Of a stretch of 7,155 nucleotides of DNA, positions 6,830 to 7,155 are shown in pieces (within the stretch, counting starts at the first letter, position 1; the number at the start of each line of letters is the position of its first letter). Position numbers and translations under genes: made by a program. The stretch covers positions 1 through 7,155 of the forward strand of contig JALQWJ010000073.1 of the NCBI GenBank assembly GCA_023258775.1, given 5' to 3'. This stretch comes from Burkholderiaceae bacterium (GTDB lineage: Bacteria > Pseudomonadota > Gammaproteobacteria > Burkholderiales > Burkholderiaceae_E). The notes beneath the pieces were generated by a model, which was not told the DNA's origin, did not search any database, and saw only the letters and a program-made list of their open reading frames with translations.

Positions 6830-6836
6830 CTCCTCT
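6830..6836 (-). promoter_or_regulatory. Ribosome binding site of dctP (AGAGGAG)
   Basis: Near-consensus Shine-Dalgarno sequence, six bases from the ATG at 6823. It is the strongest in the window, fitting high expression of a binding protein, and it supports the chosen start over Met6. Confidence 0.85.
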
Positions 6837-6858
6837 TAAATGAATATAAAAAACATGG

Positions 6859-6870
6859 AAAACGCGTTTT
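6859..6870. promoter_or_regulatory. Perfect 12-base palindrome, candidate operator
   Basis: AAAACGCGTTTT lies just upstream of the proposed dctP -10 box, where a bound repressor would block RNA polymerase. The sequence is AT-flanked and short, so chance is possible. Confidence 0.35.
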
Positions 6871-6891
6871 TTCGTTGAATGCTTTCCCCGA

Positions 6892-6913
6892 ATTTTGCAA
6901 GCTTATCCAAAAT
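6892..6913. promoter_or_regulatory. Dyad ATTTTG-N10-CAAAAT, candidate regulator site
   Basis: Two perfect 6-base half-sites with a 10-base spacer, roughly 70-90 bases upstream of the dctP start. It overlaps a second dyad, ATCCA-N5-TGGAT (6905-6919). Half-sites at this spacing suit a dimeric helix-turn-helix regulator; no specific family can be named. Confidence 0.3.
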
Positions 6914-7032
6914 CTGGATGGGGCAAGACCTTAATGATCGTGCGCAAAATGGGTCAAGGTAGTGCGATGATCGCTCAAAACGGTAGAGGATGTCACATTG
7001 CTGGGATTGTCGGTCATTCAAGGCCCCAATCC

Positions 7033-7038
7033 GGGGAG
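7033..7038 (+). promoter_or_regulatory. Ribosome binding site of the gene at 7044 (GGGGAG)
   Basis: A purine-rich site five bases before ATG at 7044, which supports that start. The GGGG can pair with CCCC at 7024-7027 across a five-base loop, which would partly hide it. Confidence 0.6.
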
Positions 7039-7043
7039 TTTTG

Positions 7044-7155
7044 ATGAATTACGCATTTACTAACAATTCTGGCCCAACCGGTGAATTAGTCCCCAAATCA
7101 GGGCTTGAGGCACTTTCTGCCGACGCCAAGCCATGGCCGATGGATTCAGGCATCA
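7044..7155 (+). CDS. Start of an unrecognised divergent gene, partial (3' end outside window)
   Basis: An open frame from ATG at 7044 runs off the right edge after 37 codons. It begins MNYAFTNNSGPTGELVPK and continues with ALSADAKPWPMDSG. There is no signal peptide, membrane segment or helix-turn-helix in the visible part, and I do not recognise the family. A good GGGGAG ribosome site and the lack of any other gene in this stretch support it being real. Being divergent from dctP it may share regulation with the TRAP operon; that is inference. Too little is visible to propose a function. Confidence 0.6.
   Translation, partial: MNYAFTNNSGPTGELVPKSGLEALSADAKPWPMDSGI

Larger units (their letters stand above)
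6824..7043. promoter_or_regulatory. Divergent promoter region between dctP and the plus-strand gene at 7044
   Basis: This 220-base noncoding gap must hold the promoter of the TRAP operon and probably that of the divergent gene. On the minus strand TATATT (6843-6848) is a fair -10 box for dctP, but no good -35 lies 16-18 bases upstream, which would fit an activator-dependent promoter. Symmetric elements seen: AAAACGCGTTTT (6859-6870), ATTTTG-N10-CAAAAT (6892-6913), ATCCA-N5-TGGAT (6905-6919) and GCGAT-N1-ATCGC (6964-6974). The regulator is not in the window. Confidence 0.55.

Noticed and set aside
6893..6908. Sigma-54-like promoter (TTGGATAAGCTTGCA on the minus strand)
   Set aside because: The GG and GC elements are eight bases apart where ten are required.
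6836..7021. Minus-strand 61-codon open frame in the divergent intergenic region
   Set aside because: No ribosome site, no recognisable composition, and it ends inside the dctP ribosome site. More likely upstream regulatory DNA.

Overview
The window looks like a stretch of a proteobacterial chromosome, most likely betaproteobacterial (Burkholderiales-like). This is judged from the protein families, the twin-arginine signals and a G+C content that looks near 50%; it is not proven by any marker gene. It is densely coded. Almost everything lies on the minus strand, with one gene starting on the plus strand at the right edge. I see no rRNA, tRNA, CRISPR array, insertion sequence or phage gene.

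Right to left along the minus strand, 6823 to 1558 is a probable operon: dctP (periplasmic solute-binding protein), dctQ (small membrane subunit), dctM (large membrane subunit), then a class V PLP aminotransferase of the serine/alanine-glyoxylate type. The spacings are 202, 1 and 14 bases. The first three form a tripartite ATP-independent periplasmic (TRAP) transporter of the TakP/FcbT (2-oxo acid or chloroaromatic) group. The fourth is probably a cytoplasmic enzyme acting on the imported compound or a product of it. The dctM gene is unusual: it is about 250 codons longer than the family norm. The extra part carries a predicted extra membrane hairpin and a Ser/Pro/Glu-rich tandem repeat of 33/36-base units (3652-3909).

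Farther left, 59 bases beyond the aminotransferase, is a second gene pair: an AmiD-type peptidoglycan amidase (746-1498) and a glycosyl-hydrolase-like GHL10 lipoprotein (1-745). The lipoprotein has no stop in the window and runs off the left edge. The amidase stop abuts the lipoprotein start with no base between. Amidases strip stem peptides from peptidoglycan, and E. coli DigH (a GHL10 lipoprotein) cuts the stripped glycan, so the pair reads as a two-step wall-turnover module.

The 220-base gap 6824-7043 separates dctP from a divergent plus-strand gene (7044 onward, only 37 codons visible, not recognised). It holds several dyad-symmetric elements that could be regulator sites.
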